A DNA stretch of 64,000 bases. Source: Cryptomeria japonica (lineage: Eukaryota; Streptophyta; Pinopsida; Cupressales; Cupressaceae). Numbering within the stretch: the first letter of the stretch is position 1; every line of letters starts with the position of its first letter. Positions 1 through 11,079 of this stretch are shown piece after piece. Where the stretch lies: assembly GCF_030272615.1 (NCBI RefSeq), contig NC_081412.1, positions 100,689,796 to 100,753,795 on the forward strand. The letters run 5' to 3'. The position numbers and the translations under genes are program-made. Under the pieces are notes generated by a model. The model was not told the DNA's origin, ran no database searches, and saw only the letters and a program-made list of their open reading frames with translations.

Positions 1-1423
1 ATGGAAGGGGATCGTTTGGGATTGGATGGACTGGGATATCTTGATCTTGCTCAGGGAATGGAGTGTCAATAGGATCTTGGATAGGATGGACAAGAATAGG
101 GGAATCATCGTGAGTGTCTGGGAACATGGGATCTTGGTCAACAATTGGATGGGATGATAAGGTTTCGAGATTGTGATCTTGATCTGTTTTAAGACATCTT
201 TCTTCATGCTCTAAATTATCCTCTTGACATGGGGTTGGACTTTGGATATGCATGGAGGATTCTGACAAGGGCTCAATGTTTTGGGATGAAGGAAATGCAC
301 TTTGAACATTTGTGATGGATTCTGGCAATGAATCAATGCTTGAACATGAGGAAGAGGGACTTTGAATGGGGTCCTCTAAAATAGGTAATGGCAATAAAGT
401 GCATGGTGGCATGGGGTCTAGTATTTCTGAAACATAACAAGGATGTGCATCATGAATTGGATTATCTTGGCAATCAATTATGGGTGTATTGTTTGATGAG
501 GACAATATAGAAGGTTCTTGTGAAAATTCTCAAGGTGTAGGGATAGATGCCACTGGAGAGTCAATTTGTTTGCGGGGGGATGAGGCATTGCTAGAAATAA
601 TTATATTATCTTGATCTTCTTCAAAGAACTCACTTGGTAGGTTCCTTAAGAGAATTGCAATAAAGCCACCTTTCTTTCGAGGTTTTGACATAGTTGTATC
701 TGGAATTTGAACTTGTTTGGCAAGGAGTCAGTTCTGATCTGATGTCATGTTTTGATATTGGACTTGGTTTAATTGTTCTGACATGTTTGAAACTTGGGTT
801 GGTGTGTGCTGCAACCTTTGTTTTTGAATGTTTGGTTGTGGTTGTTGACATTGATATGTTGATTGAACTTGTTGATATTCCACCATTGGTTGAACCATTT
901 GTGGACATTGTATAGTTGGTTGGACATATTGTTGAAATTGGACCATTGATTGTGTTGGTTGTATATGTTGAAATTGTTGAACAATTGGTTGTGATGGTTG
1001 AAAATCTGATTGATAGTGAACACCTTCTTGTTCTTGTTGTGAAGGCACATAATGTTGAAATTGATGTTGTCTCTTTTCTTGAAATTGTTTCATCATCTCT
1101 ATTTGTGAGAGGAGAGCTAGTATGTCTGATCGTTCAAGAAGAGATCTTACATCAATTGGCTCAATCTTTGGATTGCGACCTGGAAATTTTTGAAACATTT
1201 TGGACATTTGTGATCTATTCTTCTCAATGTTTTTCACTCTTTGTTCCAATATCTCTTCTTCTTGAGCTAGTTTCTCCTCTAGTTTTTGTATTTGGAGACT
1301 TGTTTCATCATAAAAAGTTTGATCCAAGTTCTGAGACATGTAGAGATTGGATTGACATGATTGATTGCTCAATTGTGATGACATGGCTTCATAAGAAGGT
1401 TGAGACCTCATTTCAACAAACAT
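1..1423 (-). pseudogene. Family N ORF, copy 1 (unidentified protein, 3' end outside window)
   Basis: I do not recognise a protein family. The frame opens at the Met of MFVEMRSQPSYEAM and stays in one frame to base 1, broken only by TGA at 728-730 and TGA at 530-532. Visible parts are an N-terminal charged coiled-coil segment (rich in KLEEKLAQEEEILEQ-type heptads), a long Gln/Pro-rich middle (QPTQSMVQFQQ-like), a short basic patch (KPRKKGG), and an acidic Ser/Pro-rich tail. It aligns codon for codon with the ORF at 41360-44150. The stops of the two copies lie at different places, so the family once encoded one continuous protein. A gag-like structural role is possible because of its position and coiled coil, but no zinc knuckle or capsid motif is seen. 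Confidence 0.7.
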
Positions 1424-3214
1424 GTCACTATGCAAATGCAACTAATGGGATTGACAAATGCAACTTAAAAGGATGACAATGCAACTTTATGTTTTTGTTG
1501 TTTTTCAAGATTTTGAAAAACTCATGAATGCAATTCTAAAAATGAGACCCTTAGGAAATTGAAATGATGTCTAGACCTCAAAGGACAAAAGAACAAAATG
1601 ACAATAGGACAAATTGACAATGTCTCACCTATATGCTTGGATACTAAGCTAGGTTTGACAAAAATGATATTGATGACAAAAAGACAAAAGTTTGATAAGG
1701 TCTAGACTTCCTAACAATGACTTAGGGTTTATCAAAGATTTGGATTACTCAAGTATGACAAAACCTAGTTTTGACACTATATGCAAAGGGACAATTACTA
1801 TGCAAATGACCCTAATATGATATGATAATGACCTAAGCTTAATGAAGAGACCTAGGGTATGCAAATGCAAATGTATGACAATGGTATTACTCTAATGCAA
1901 GAGGACACATGCAAATGAATGACCCTTATTGATATGAAAAGGAGTATGACCTAGGTGAAACTTAACCTTGGTAGTTGACAATGACTTTACAAAATGCAAA
2001 CTAGGATGAACCTAAATGTAAGTGACATAAATGTTGAGACAAGATTTTGAAAAATGTTTGACAACCATGTTTGAAAGTGTTTTGAAGTTTGTTGGATGAA
2101 ATGCTCTTATGTTTAACCTTGTTTTGAATCAATTTTGTCTTGTTTTTGAAATGAGATGCAATTCAACTTTTGACATGTAAAGAAGACACGATATTTTAAC
2201 ATAGACTCAAGACAATCATGCTCATTTGCACATTTCTTATGGTAGGCAAGGACATTAGGTACTTGAGAGGTAGACTTGTTATGAGATTCAAGGAGAATAC
2301 ATAGATTCTTGACCCCACGGGCTCCCCTCCATGGCACTCACTTCTCAGGGTAGCCAAGCATCAGTCCCCATGGAAATCTCCCCATGGAGAACTTAGTATC
2401 TCTTCCAAGTATCTGAACTTGTCCTTCTCAAGCAACTAGAAGGGTTTTTAGCCTTTAAAAACAAGGTGTTTAGTAAGGATTTCTGTTAAGCGTTACTCCT
2501 TGATGTCACACAAGCATGATTGAGACATTAAGCCCATCAAGATACCAAAAAAATGTAGTCGCGCAAGCACGATTTAGACCAAGAGGCCCTACTTAGATGT
2601 TGATATGAGAAAGAGTTCAAGGGTCATCACTTCCCAAGTAACTGCAATTCCCACGTAACCCTTCCTTCAAAGCTTTCACTCATCAGGTATTTTTTTATAG
2701 TGAGTTAGAATGCCAAGGTATTCTAGCCGTACTCACTTTGGGTCGTTCCCTTCTCACGATTATCACTTGCTTGCAAAAGCAAATGGTCGGGAAGGCAAGC
2801 CCTCTAAAGGAGACACACAATCAAAGACACGAGCATGGTATCGAAGATCTGGATTTCTGATCACCCTAAGAAGGATGAGAGCATACTCTCCTACTCCAAT
2901 GTCACACTCAAAAATCAAAGCAGAAACATGTTCATTCCAACCTATTTCAAAAAAATCACTAGGTGCCTAAAACATTAATGACAAACACCAAGTTTAGTTG
3001 TTTCTCCAAGGCAACCTGCAAAACCCAAGTTAGAAGTTTGAGGTGTTTATTCTTTGACTATCGATTCTGCATAACACATGTTAGTAGTTTCATTTGTTGT
3101 CTTTGCCATGCGTATGCCAAGATGCTGCACAGATAATTAGTACCAAAAACCAAAACACAGAAAATAGAATGCAAAAACAAAATAAATTTCAAGTAAAACA
3201 CTGCATTTTTACCT
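1424..3214 (-). other. Family N leader region, no gene
   Basis: Untranslated leader between the 21-bp array and the ORF on the minus strand. Short open frames here are not shared with the second copy of the family and are not called. It aligns with roughly 39430-41359 of the complete element, for example the block around 2710-2790 with 39760-39800. Confidence 0.6.
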
Positions 3215-3365
3215 TTGTTCTGGACTTTACACAGGCGCAGAAGTCATGACACAAGCGCAAAAGTCATGACACAGGCACAAAATGTCTTCAACACAGGTGC
3301 AAGTTGCTTGACACAGGTGCAGGTTGTCTCACATAGGCGCAGAAGTCCCCAGAAAGCCCTGCATT
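3215..3365 (-). repeat. 21-bp tandem array in family N leader (about 6 units)
   Basis: The minus-strand unit resembles TGCGCCTGTGTCAAGNNNTTT, 21 bp long, with about six diverged units. The same array in the complete family member (39040-39425) has about 17 units, so copy number varies between members. Confidence 0.75.
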
Positions 3366-3442
3366 ACCCTGTTTTTGGGTTTTTGACCTGCAAAACAACT
3401 CAAAAACACTCAAAAACATAGTTAAGGGGTTAGATGGTTAGT

Positions 3443-3461
3443 GTTCACGCCAGGTTCACCA
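3443..3461 (-). other. Putative primer-binding site of family N copy 1
   Basis: Five bases after the LTR end, the minus strand reads TGGTGAACCTGGCGTGAAC. The complete family member has the near-identical TGGTGAACTTGACGTGAAC at the same place. The TGG start matches a tRNA CCA end. I could not assign the tRNA. Confidence 0.65.
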
Positions 3462-3466
3462 ATTAA

Positions 3467-4900
3467 TGTAGCTAGGAATTCGGAAATCATCACAAACATT
3501 ATAAAAACTAATCTAGCTCAATCACAAAAGCTCAAATGTAATGATCTATCCTAAACACACTCAATAAAGACATAAAGACAAAACATTCAAAACTAAATAC
3601 TATGCAAACCAAATGTAGATCTAAATGCTTCCTTCATGCGGCTCCATTGTTCTTCTTTCCTCTCCAAATAGCCTTTTGTTTGTGGATCTCACCTTCAAGT
3701 GCATACACTTGAGATGAAAGCAAATAGACAAGATTATGGCGCAAGAGTACTCGAAATGTGATTGTTTTGACAAAGCGATTATTTCGACAAAGTAATTACC
3801 AATTAGCTTTGATTGATGAAGATCATCCAATTTATAGAAAAATTGGAGAAAAGATCAAATTAGCATGAAATGGATATTAGAAGCAATTGATTTCAAAATG
3901 GCAAAATTTATTGAAAAGAAGAAGGTTATGACACCTTCTATGTCATGAATTATGACATATTGCCAATGCAAAGCTTAGAAAACTAGAACCTTATGACATC
4001 TTCCTATGTCAAGAGTATGACGCATGAAGCACAAAAATAGGGAGAACTAGAGACAAGTTAATTAGGTGGAAATTAAAATTAGGAAATTAGGAAATAGGTG
4101 GAAATTAGGAAATTAGGAAATCTAGAAAATTAGTGAATTTAGTGAATTAATTAATAATTTCTCATTTATTAATTAATTCACAAAGAGAGAATTTAGAAAT
4201 TAGTGAATTAATTATGAATTAATTCACAAAGAGGGAATTTAGAAATTGATGAAAAATTAGGAGATTAGGTAAATCAATTAATAATTTGTCATTTATTAAT
4301 TAATTCACAAAAAGAGGAATAAGTTACCCAATTAAATAAATATTTAATTGCGATGAGAAGACTTAGGATAAATAAATAAATTATTTAACCTAGAGGAAGA
4401 AATGACAAACAAGGTTAAATGAATAAATCATAAAACCTTGGAAGATGAATTAGAAATGCAAGGACGACAATTAGGTCTTGATGTAAGATTGATTTGATGT
4501 CGATTTGATCATTATTTTGAATTGATTTGATTGATAAACAATTGAGATTGATTGACAAATTGACCAATATTGATAAAGAGACCAAATTGATATGCGCCAA
4601 TTGACATGATTGAAGAGGACAAGGATCGATGACAAATCGATCGCAAAATTGATGAGATTGACAAGGACGAGGATCGATGATAAATCGATCTCAAAACGAC
4701 AAGATTGATAAGAGGACAAAACCCTAATTCGAAAGTGATACAAATGAAGAATGCAGAAGAAGGACTTGATGCTCACAAATGATAAAGACCAAGTGCGAAT
4801 CATAGGAGAAATGTTAATGCGACACAAAAACCTAAAATGAGGCAATGCGCAAATGTTAAAGTATGATTCCGCAAGCGTTGACCATTTTTAGGTGTCTACA
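3467..4900 (-). repeat. 5' LTR of family N copy 1
   Basis: This 1434-bp LTR reads TGTAGACACC at its minus-strand start (4900) and ends CTACA (3467). It aligns along its length with LTRs at 37513-38939, 45713-47088 and 15857-17285. It holds 48-bp-spaced GATCGAT/ATCGAT inverted repeats (about 4622-4712), AT-rich inverted repeats of the AATTAATTAAT type (about 4140-4320), and a minus-strand TATA-like CTATAAATTGG near 3830. Confidence 0.85.
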
Positions 4901-6015
4901 CATTTTATTAGGATAAGTTCAAATTATTTTGGCGCATTTGTTTGCTGTCTAGGGAAGGAGCAAAGTGGATTGCATCTAATGCATAGCACATGATTTGTTA
5001 CAAAGTCCGATGAAGCGGTGATCATGGAGCGGTTGGAATTTTCTTGAAGAATGTGAAGAGATTGTTATGATTTCTAACGATCAAGATTGTACCAACTTGT
5101 TTGTAATCTCGATGATGAGAATTAGGTTTTTGTTGTGTTACCGACCTAATTCATTTGTATTTAAGGTCGATGACAATGTTTGTAAAAGTTGGCAAGATTG
5201 GCAGAAACCTGTTGAGTGTGTATTTGCCTAACTGGTGAATGGATCTACACTTTGAGTAAAGGCAGATTGAAGCTTAAAAGGATTTGATCAAGAAAATGTA
5301 GTTCTATTTAGACAGATCAAGAAAACCTATTGTTTTCTAACAATTACAATAGAAGTGAAATCCCTTAATTGGGTAAGCTCTAACAAGCTTGGTTAATTAT
5401 TAAATCCTCTAACAAGGTGGTCCATTATCTTGGATTCTTAAATCCTCCAATGAGGTTACTCCTAACAGGGTATTGTGCTTTTCATCAAGGCATATTTGTA
5501 AATCCCTTAACCGGGTGATTCCTAACCAGAATTAGTTCTTAATAGGACTTATTGTAAGGCTTTAATAGGCTTGGCTCTTAATAGGGAAAACTTTAGAAGA
5601 GTTCAAATAGCTATCCTTGTGAGTCTCATCTCACCATGGTTTTTACCTATTTTGGTTTTCCACGTATAAACATTTGTGTCAAGTGGTGAATGTTTTTATG
5701 GTTATGATCTTATTTGTTGATTTGATTAACTTCTAATAAGGCATGATAACTTGAAGCATTGAAAGATGAATATGTTGAGATATGATTAAGCATTGTTGAT
5801 GTTTACAAGATTCGATTTGTTTACTATTAAGTTGTCATAATAGTCAAACCGGTTGATGTCAAGTATTCTTATGAATATTGATCTTGACTGTGATATGTTT
5901 ACTTTGTGTGATTGAATTTGAGTTTGGGAACTTTGTATCAGTTTTTCAATATACTGATTCACACCCCCCCCTTCTCAGTATTCTACTGGATACTTATTCT
6001 TTCATCATACCATCA
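4901..6015 (+). repeat. Right part of the 5' LTR of the left Copia
   Basis: The LTR ends in CA at 6015, two bases before the primer-binding site. It contains a block near 5635-5690 (ACCATGGTTTTTACC, then GGTTTTCCACGTA) that also occurs, on the opposite strand, in the Copia LTRs at 21427, 27968 and 61378. This is the sequence block commonly conserved in plant Copia LTRs. Repeats of the form TAACAAGG/TAATTGGG run through 5360-5600. The beginning of the LTR probably lies left of the window, beyond the family N insertion. Confidence 0.65.
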
Positions 6016-6017
6016 AT

Positions 6018-6029
6018 TGGTATCAGAGT
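6018..6029 (+). other. Primer-binding site, initiator Met tRNA type
   Basis: TGGTATCAGAGT, the usual plant Copia sequence complementary to the 3' end of initiator tRNA-Met, two bases after the LTR end. Confidence 0.85.
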
Positions 6030-6087
6030 GTCTAAGGTCCTTTTTAATCTATAAGCCTAAAAGCTTGAGGAAAAGATCTTGTAGAAG

Positions 6088-8872
6088 ATGATGAAAAAAG
6101 AAGGTCCAAAGTTCAACAAAGACAACTATAGAATATGGAGCAACATAATGAAGATTTAAATTAAGATTCTTGGTAGTCAGTATTGGGATCATATAGAAAC
6201 TAAGTATATTACACTGACTGGAACCCTGACTGATGATAAGAAGAATGAACAATAAGAAAATCATCAAGCATTAGAGGCTATTATCAGTTCCATGTCTAAT
6301 GCTGAATATGTAGATGTTCATGGTCTTGAAACTGCATGTGAAGTATGGAAAAAACCTGAAGAGATTTATAGCGGTGATGAACATGTTAAGATTGCTAAAG
6401 AGGAGAGTCTAAGAGGAAAGTTTGATGACATGAGAATGTTTGAAGGTGAGAATATCCAACAATATGGTCAAAGGATAAAAGAGATAGTTGGTGTAATAAA
6501 GTGTGTAGGAGGGAAAGTGGAAGATGCCACAGTGATCAGTAAGGTACTAAGAGCCCTTCTACTGATCTATGCTATCCAAGTTGCAACTATTCAGGAGCTG
6601 AAATCCATTGACAAGACAAAGGTATCTCTTAACTCTATTATTGGAAAACTTACCGCTTTTGAATTAAATGGCTATGATGGTAATGTATAAAAATCATAAT
6701 CTACATTCAGAGCTTCTGTCTCTAACCATCTATGAGAAGAAGTAGAGATACCGGCCATAGCTATGAATCGAGATCCAGCAGAGATGCTGAAGATGAAGAC
6801 AACTTAGTGGAACTTGAAGCATTGTTGGCAAAATGACCGCCTAGAGGCACTAGTAAATAGAGGTAGGCTACCTTTAAAATATTTTGCATGCAACAAGATT
6901 GGTCATATAGAAGCTAATTTCCCTAATGGTGAAAATAAATACAAGAGAGATAAATTTAAGATGTATAAGGGTAAAGGCAAGAGAGATTGTCTTGTAGCTA
7001 TTAATATAGCTATTAATAGTGGTATTACTAATGAAGAATTTGATGATGATGCTAGTGAAGATATTGTGTTCGTAGCTATTAAGGAAGAAATATCAGATTA
7101 GAAGGTAATAGTATCCAGGATGGATAACTCTGATGATTGGATCATTGATAGTGGTTGTTCACATCACATGACCGGTCATTGGAGCAAATTTCTTTCCCTG
7201 AAGGAATTTTATGGTGGTGTTGTCAAATTTGGCAATGACTCGCCATATATGGTTAAAGGTAAGGGAGTTATTTCTCTTAATGGGAAGAGCAGTGCTGACG
7301 ATGTCTATTGGGTCGAATGCCTAAAGCACAATCTTTTGAGTGTGGCACAACTTAATGACAAAGGATACCCATTCGAGTTTAGAAATGGTATGTGAAAAAT
7401 ATTTGACAACAAAGGTGAATTGATTGCAACCAGGAAACAAACCAGAGGTAATCTATTTCATGTTACTCCTAAAGTTAGCAACTGTTTGATTGCAAAGATA
7501 GATGATAACTCGCTTTGGCATAGGAAATTTTGTCATATAAATTTTGACAATATTGTTAAAGTGAGCAAGTCTAAGACAGTAAGAGGTCTACCTCAGCTAG
7601 ACAAACCGGTTAATGCTCTTTGTAAAGAATGTCAGTTAGGAAAGATGACTTCTTCAACTTTCAAGAGCAAGTCCTTCTCAATAGAGCACTTGTTAGATTT
7701 GGTTCATACCGATCTATGTGGACCAATAAGAACAAGAAGCATTCAAGGTGATAGATATTTCTTGATCTTCACTGATGATTGTTCAAGGATGACATGGGTC
7801 ACATTATTGAAGGATAAGAATGAAGCTTTTGGTAAATTCAAGACATTCAGAGCTTTAGCTGAGAAAGAGAGTGGCAAAAAGATAAAATGTCTGCGAACAA
7901 ATCAAGATGGTGAATTTAATTATGAGGAATTCACTAAGTACTATGATGAGAATGGTATCAAGTGACAACTTTCTGCACCAAGGACACCACAACAGATTGG
8001 TATAGCAGAGAGAAATAACCGGTCATGGTTGAAGATGCTAGGACTATGTTGATACAAGGAGGTGTAGTGAAAACATTTTGGAAAGAAGCTGTAAGGACAA
8101 CTGTCTATACAATGAACCGAGTTCTGGTGAAAAGAGGGAAGGACAAGACCCCTTATGAATACTAGTATGGGAGATCACCTGATGTTAGCTATTTTAAGAT
8201 ATTTGGAAGCAAATGTTTTATTAAAAGAGGTGATTACATAAGCAAGTTTGAAACTAAGAGTGATGAAGGCATATTTCTTGGTTATTCCAGCAAGAGTAAG
8301 GCCTATAAATGCTTCAACAACCAGACATAGAGAATTATTGAGAGTGCTGATGTTCATGTAGATGAATGTCCCAAAGTCTTTGAAGGAACTAGTTTAGAGA
8401 AAAAGGATGAAGATCCTTGCATTTTGCTTTTGAAACCTGAAACTGTTAAATCAGAAATCAGTAAAGAAAACCCTGATGTACTTGTTCAACCAAAATAAAT
8501 AAATTCAAAAGAAGATGATAATGAAGAAGCTAAACCTGAAGAGAATGATCATGTTATGCCTAGGTAAGTGAGGCTAAATCATAGTCCTAGACAAATTATT
8601 GGGAATAAGGATGCTAGAGTACTAACTAGAAGGAGAATAAGAGAGAACTCTTGCATGATCTCCACCTTTGAACCTAGAAGTGCTAAGGAGGCATTTGGTG
8701 ATGATCATTGGGTTAAAAATATGAAGGAGGAATTGGATCAAATTGAGAAGAACAACACTTGGACCCTGGTACCCCGATTGGTAAACAAGAATGTTATATG
8801 TGCTATATGGGTGTTCATAAACAAGTTAAATAAAGATGGTGTTGTAGTTTGGAACAAGGCAAGATTAGTTGG
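6088..8872 (+). pseudogene. Copia gag-pol polyprotein, broken and truncated
   Basis: One frame runs from ATG 6088 to about 8020 and then shifts by one base. Gag (about 6088-7100) carries the Copia gag fold region. Its zinc knuckle is damaged: ACNKIGH is left but outer cysteines are lost. Protease shows DWIIDSGCSHHMTG (about 7135-7175), with the catalytic DSG. The integrase zinc region includes HRKFCHINF and CKECQLGK. The core has HTDLCGP, then TNQDGEF where the sister copy has SDQGGEF, so the second catalytic Asp appears replaced by Asn. The third motif is QQIGIAERN. The frame resumes at about 8025 and reaches the start of reverse transcriptase (WTLVPR, then NKARLV). At least ten in-frame stops are present, so it is not functional. 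Confidence 0.9.
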
Positions 8873-9004
8873 ATTGAGAAGGAAGTCGGTCTTCTCTGGA
8901 GATTCAACCCCCTTTTGTAAGGTCCCACACTTCGGGGTTGTTTCCATGTTTCACAAGGTTGTTGAGTTGATAGCTAAGTAAAGGTGCAAGCTTTTGTGAT
9001 AAAT
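8873..9004 (+). repeat. LTR 3'-end fragment, first of three
   Basis: Aligns with 12741-12875 and 17690-17824 (shared blocks GATTCAACCCCCTT and CACACTTCGGGGTTGTTTCC). The rest of this LTR is missing at the junction with the truncated Copia. Confidence 0.8.
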
Positions 9005-9009
9005 TTTTT

Positions 9010-9028
9010 TGGCACATCCGGTGGGACT
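9010..9028 (+). other. Putative primer-binding site
   Basis: TGGCACATCCGGTGGGACT, a few bases after the LTR end. The second copy has TGGCATGCCTAGTGGGACT at 12881. The spacing and TGG start fit a primer-binding site. The tRNA is not assigned. Confidence 0.6.
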
Positions 9029-9332
9029 CATCCTTCATCAAGATAAAGACTTGGTGTGTTCTTTAGTGTATTCAGCTTTGGAGGCAACATTTCACACACC
9101 TGGTGACTCTAAGTGGAAATATACTCATCATAGAGTGCTAAACCCAAGCCAATTGAAGATATGATGTGTTCTTCAGTTCATCAAGCCTTTGGAGGCAACA
9201 TCTTTCAAGCACGTAGCGACTCTGGAATCATTTGGTGGATCTGTGGTATGTTATCAGTCTTTGGTTGAGAGGGTTCATCTACTCTTTTAAGCATTTTGTT
9301 AAACAAGCTCCATCTCTTTCAAATGCTTTAAA

Positions 9333-11079
9333 ATGAGTTCATATCATGGTGTAACTTTTATTCACCCCTATTCTATGACAATGCCAACCATTTTTCCCCT
9401 CCTTACCAACATGACCAAACTAGGATTGCTCCTAGTTTTAACAAAAATAACTTCACTTCAGCAGTAGGTGGGTACTTTCCTAAAGCTTGCCACCCAACCA
9501 CCCCTGCTCAACCTTCTTGGCAGCCCAACAAGCCCCAAGATGATTAAAAAATGTAACTTACAAAACTCAAAAGTGTGTTGCTTGATTACACCAAGAAGAT
9601 GGAGGAGTTCAAGAGGCAACATGAGTGGTATTTGTAGTAGGGTCAACTTTCTTATCAGGCTCAGCTTCAACAACAACAGATGGGAGCCCAAAGACAACAT
9701 GAGGATTTTCTTGTAAGGCATCTTGCCTCTACTAGGATGAAATAAATTAAGGAACTAGCAACCATAGAGATGTGGCTCATACAGGAGGAGGTTTCTGCCC
9801 CTAGGGTTCTTAAGGTTGAAATCCCAAGCTTCAGGCAAGGGAGACCTCCCAAGACTTCAACTAACCCCCCTCATTTTAAAATTCCAAGTTTCAAGGGAGC
9901 TCCAACTATTGTTATACAAGAGCATTATCCGTGATGCCTTTTGCAAAACACCCCACCACCTAGGCCCTTTCCCGATGCTATCTCCATTTTTTAATGGAGG
10001 ACCTATTGTATGGAGGATGAATGGTTCTCATCCTCATCATGATGAAGGGGTTCAAGCAACCATTGGTGAGTCTTGATATTCTCTAAAGGAGGAAGAATTA
10101 ATGATGTTGCAAGAGGATATTGAGAATAATCAGTTGTAGTAGTAGGACATTGAAGAGGAGTGTGAAGGTAAAGAGGAAGACACTTTCCTCTCATTTGACA
10201 ATCTTCCTTTCTTTATTGATCATGAGGAGAAGGATATGTCTACACCTCCCTCGGTGGTAGCTCTGGAGGAACAAGATACTGTTGAGGAGGGCATAGGGGG
10301 TAATGTTTTTGCTGTAGATTTTATGGTAGATGGATCATGCCATGAACCTGAGGTTGTTGCATTATGTTTCCTGGAGAAGGAAATAAAAACAAAGAGACAA
10401 TCTAAAGATTTTAAATCTTCTTGTGAAGTGTCTCATAAACCAGAGATTTGTGCTGACGAGTTAAATATCAACACATGTGATTATGATGTATGTTGGTTCT
10501 CCCCTGTCCCTAGAAGTGATGACGTTGAATATGAAGTCTTTATTCAAGGTGAAGATGTTTCTTTTGGCATTAGGGATGATGTGCCTGAGCTTGATTATTT
10601 GACTTGGGACCAACATACCAAGGTTTATGGCATTGGGAAACAACATGTTTCTCATGCCAAGAGTCTTTTGGTTACTCAACTTGATAGTATACCCGAGCTT
10701 CAAAGTCTCCAATTTTATGTGTGTGAAGAGCCCCTTGTGTAGACCAAGACATATATATGGTATACTTTTCATCACCATGAGAGTTTGAGGCCTTTTCCTT
10801 TGGTTTCGACTCACACCGAGAGGAGGTTGGCTATTGTGGAAAAAATGATGCCCCCTTGTATAAAAGAGATGCCTTCTCTTTTGTAAGGAGTAGTTCTTTT
10901 GGTACTAGCTGACTCCTAAAAACTCTCCCCTTGATACTCTATGTATGCTTCATCCATCCTCAGATGTCTCAGGTGGCTAGTTTCTATGGCTTCCCTATGG
11001 TGGCAAGGTGAATGTTAAAGTGTTCTTTCACCACATGAGTAGTATGTGTGATCTAATGCATGCATACAAGAGATTTTAA
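9333..11079 (+). pseudogene. Gag-like ORF of the tandem element, copy 1
   Basis: Unrecognised protein. The first part is Gln-rich with likely coiled coil (LQQQQMGAQRQHEDFL, about 9665-9715), then a Pro-rich segment. A clean acidic stretch follows at 10236-10742 (begins MSTPPSVVALEEQDTVEEG, includes WDQHTKVYG). Several stops (for example TAGTAG near 10138) and frameshifts interrupt it. The last part, about 10745-11079, aligns with a differently framed stretch in copy 2. Conservation of the 10236-10742 frame with 14101-14508 supports real coding origin. It is called gag-like from position only, because no zinc knuckle or capsid motif was found. Confidence 0.5.

Larger units (their letters stand above)
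1..4900 (-). mobile_element. Non-autonomous LTR retrotransposon, family N, copy 1 (5' half; runs off the left edge)
   Basis: This is a minus-strand element whose 5' LTR is at 3467-4900, followed by a primer-binding site, a leader with a 21-bp array, and one long ORF open to the window edge. It is recognised by alignment, in reverse, with the complete family member at 37513-47088: same LTR termini, same leader array, same ORF. No protease, reverse transcriptase, RNase H or integrase is seen here, and none exists in the complete copy. The 3' half and 3' LTR lie outside the window. It probably inserted into the LTR of the Copia element that resumes at 4901. The TSD cannot be checked because the other end is missing. 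Confidence 0.85.
4901..8872 (+). mobile_element. Copia-type LTR retrotransposon, left copy, truncated in reverse transcriptase
   Basis: The element has a partial 5' LTR (4901-6015), a Met-tRNA-type primer-binding site, and a degenerate gag-pol frame in Copia order: gag, protease, integrase, then the beginning of reverse transcriptase. Coding homology stops abruptly at 8872, after the reverse transcriptase residues NKARLV, where the LTR fragment of another element begins. No 3' half resumes after that element, so this is a deletion or recombination junction rather than a simple nested insertion. Many stops and a frameshift make it inactive. Confidence 0.85.
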
